A stretch of 64,000 nt of DNA, from positions 91,449 through 155,448 of the forward strand of contig NZ_SNYV01000001.1 in the NCBI RefSeq assembly GCF_004363245.1. Reading direction: 5' to 3'. The notes under the pieces were generated by a model. It saw nothing but the letters and a program-made list of their open reading frames with translations. It searched no databases and was not told where the DNA came from. A program made the translations under genes and the position numbers. Below, piece by piece: positions 63,969 to 64,000 of the stretch. This DNA comes from Sphingobacterium yanglingense. Its GTDB lineage: Bacteria > Bacteroidota > Bacteroidia > Sphingobacteriales > Sphingobacteriaceae. Numbering within the stretch: position 1 is the stretch's first letter; each line of letters starts with the position of its first letter.

Positions 63969-64000
63969 CAGTCCCAACGGAAACGAAGGGCGGTCACCGC

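Larger units (their letters stand above)
63501..64000. other. 500-base region after gcdH without supported coding sequence
   Basis: No supported gene is seen. The first 280 bases show no recognisable signal; no clear terminator for gcdH was found. The last 220 bases contain two tandem full-consensus promoters and small GC-rich hairpins. A short open frame at 63674-63862 overlaps the promoter and is not believed to be a gene. Confidence 0.65.

Overview
The window is a stretch of a Bacteroidetes chromosome, most likely a Sphingobacterium-like member of the Sphingobacteriaceae. The grounds are promoters of the Bacteroidetes type (TAnnTTTG -7 boxes, several with a TTG about 19-20 bases upstream), sparse Shine-Dalgarno sequences, a PorV-like barrel, a GLPGLI protein paired with a TonB-receptor-like barrel, a SusC-type plug domain, and the Bacteroidetes form of the dcw cluster without murF or ddl. 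No rRNA, tRNA, CRISPR array, insertion sequence or prophage was found. The window looks like conserved chromosome with a few lineage-specific envelope genes.

Layout. 1-5.5 kb: a clipped gene, then rsmI, serS, a LutB-type iron-sulfur protein and aspS. 5.8-21.9 kb: the division and cell-wall cluster mraZ-rsmH-ftsL-ftsI(PASTA)-murE-mraY-murD-ftsW-murG-murC-ftsQ-ftsA-ftsZ, preceded by a three-repeat MraZ operator that overlaps its promoter. 22-29.2 kb: an Hc1-like histone, an orphan response regulator, mscL, rpmH-rnpA-yidD-tsaB, corA, an OmpH/Skp-like lipoprotein and gyrB. 29.3-36.1 kb: a tight four-gene unit made of a PorV-like barrel, a helix-hairpin-helix/outer-membrane-barrel fusion, comEC and recQ. 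This is the best candidate for an undescribed system, a possible envelope DNA-uptake apparatus. 36.2-38.5 kb: hppA. 38.5-44.5 kb: a 1992-residue alpha-2-macroglobulin with an inserted SusC-like plug domain and a serine where the thioester cysteine should be.

44.7-53.1 kb: a pentapeptide-repeat protein, then a LysR regulator divergent from the histidine-degradation operon hutH-hutI-hutU-hutG, and a pirin gene. 53.3-59.1 kb: a TonB-receptor-like barrel with a GLPGLI protein, facing a reverse-strand group of sulfurtransferase, small outer-membrane protein and phosphoesterase lipoprotein. 59.4-63.5 kb: lysine catabolism, with an antiquitin-type dehydrogenase and lysine 6-aminotransferase divergent from glutaryl-CoA dehydrogenase. 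The last 220 bases hold two strong tandem promoters, probably for a stable RNA operon just outside the window.

Together these genes cover meso-DAP peptidoglycan synthesis and septation, translation housekeeping, amino-acid catabolism (His to Glu, Lys towards glutaryl-CoA) and outer-membrane functions. Two convergent gene pairs end in perfect palindromes (54 and 44 bp) that include stop codons. All names rest on reading the sequence; no database search was run.
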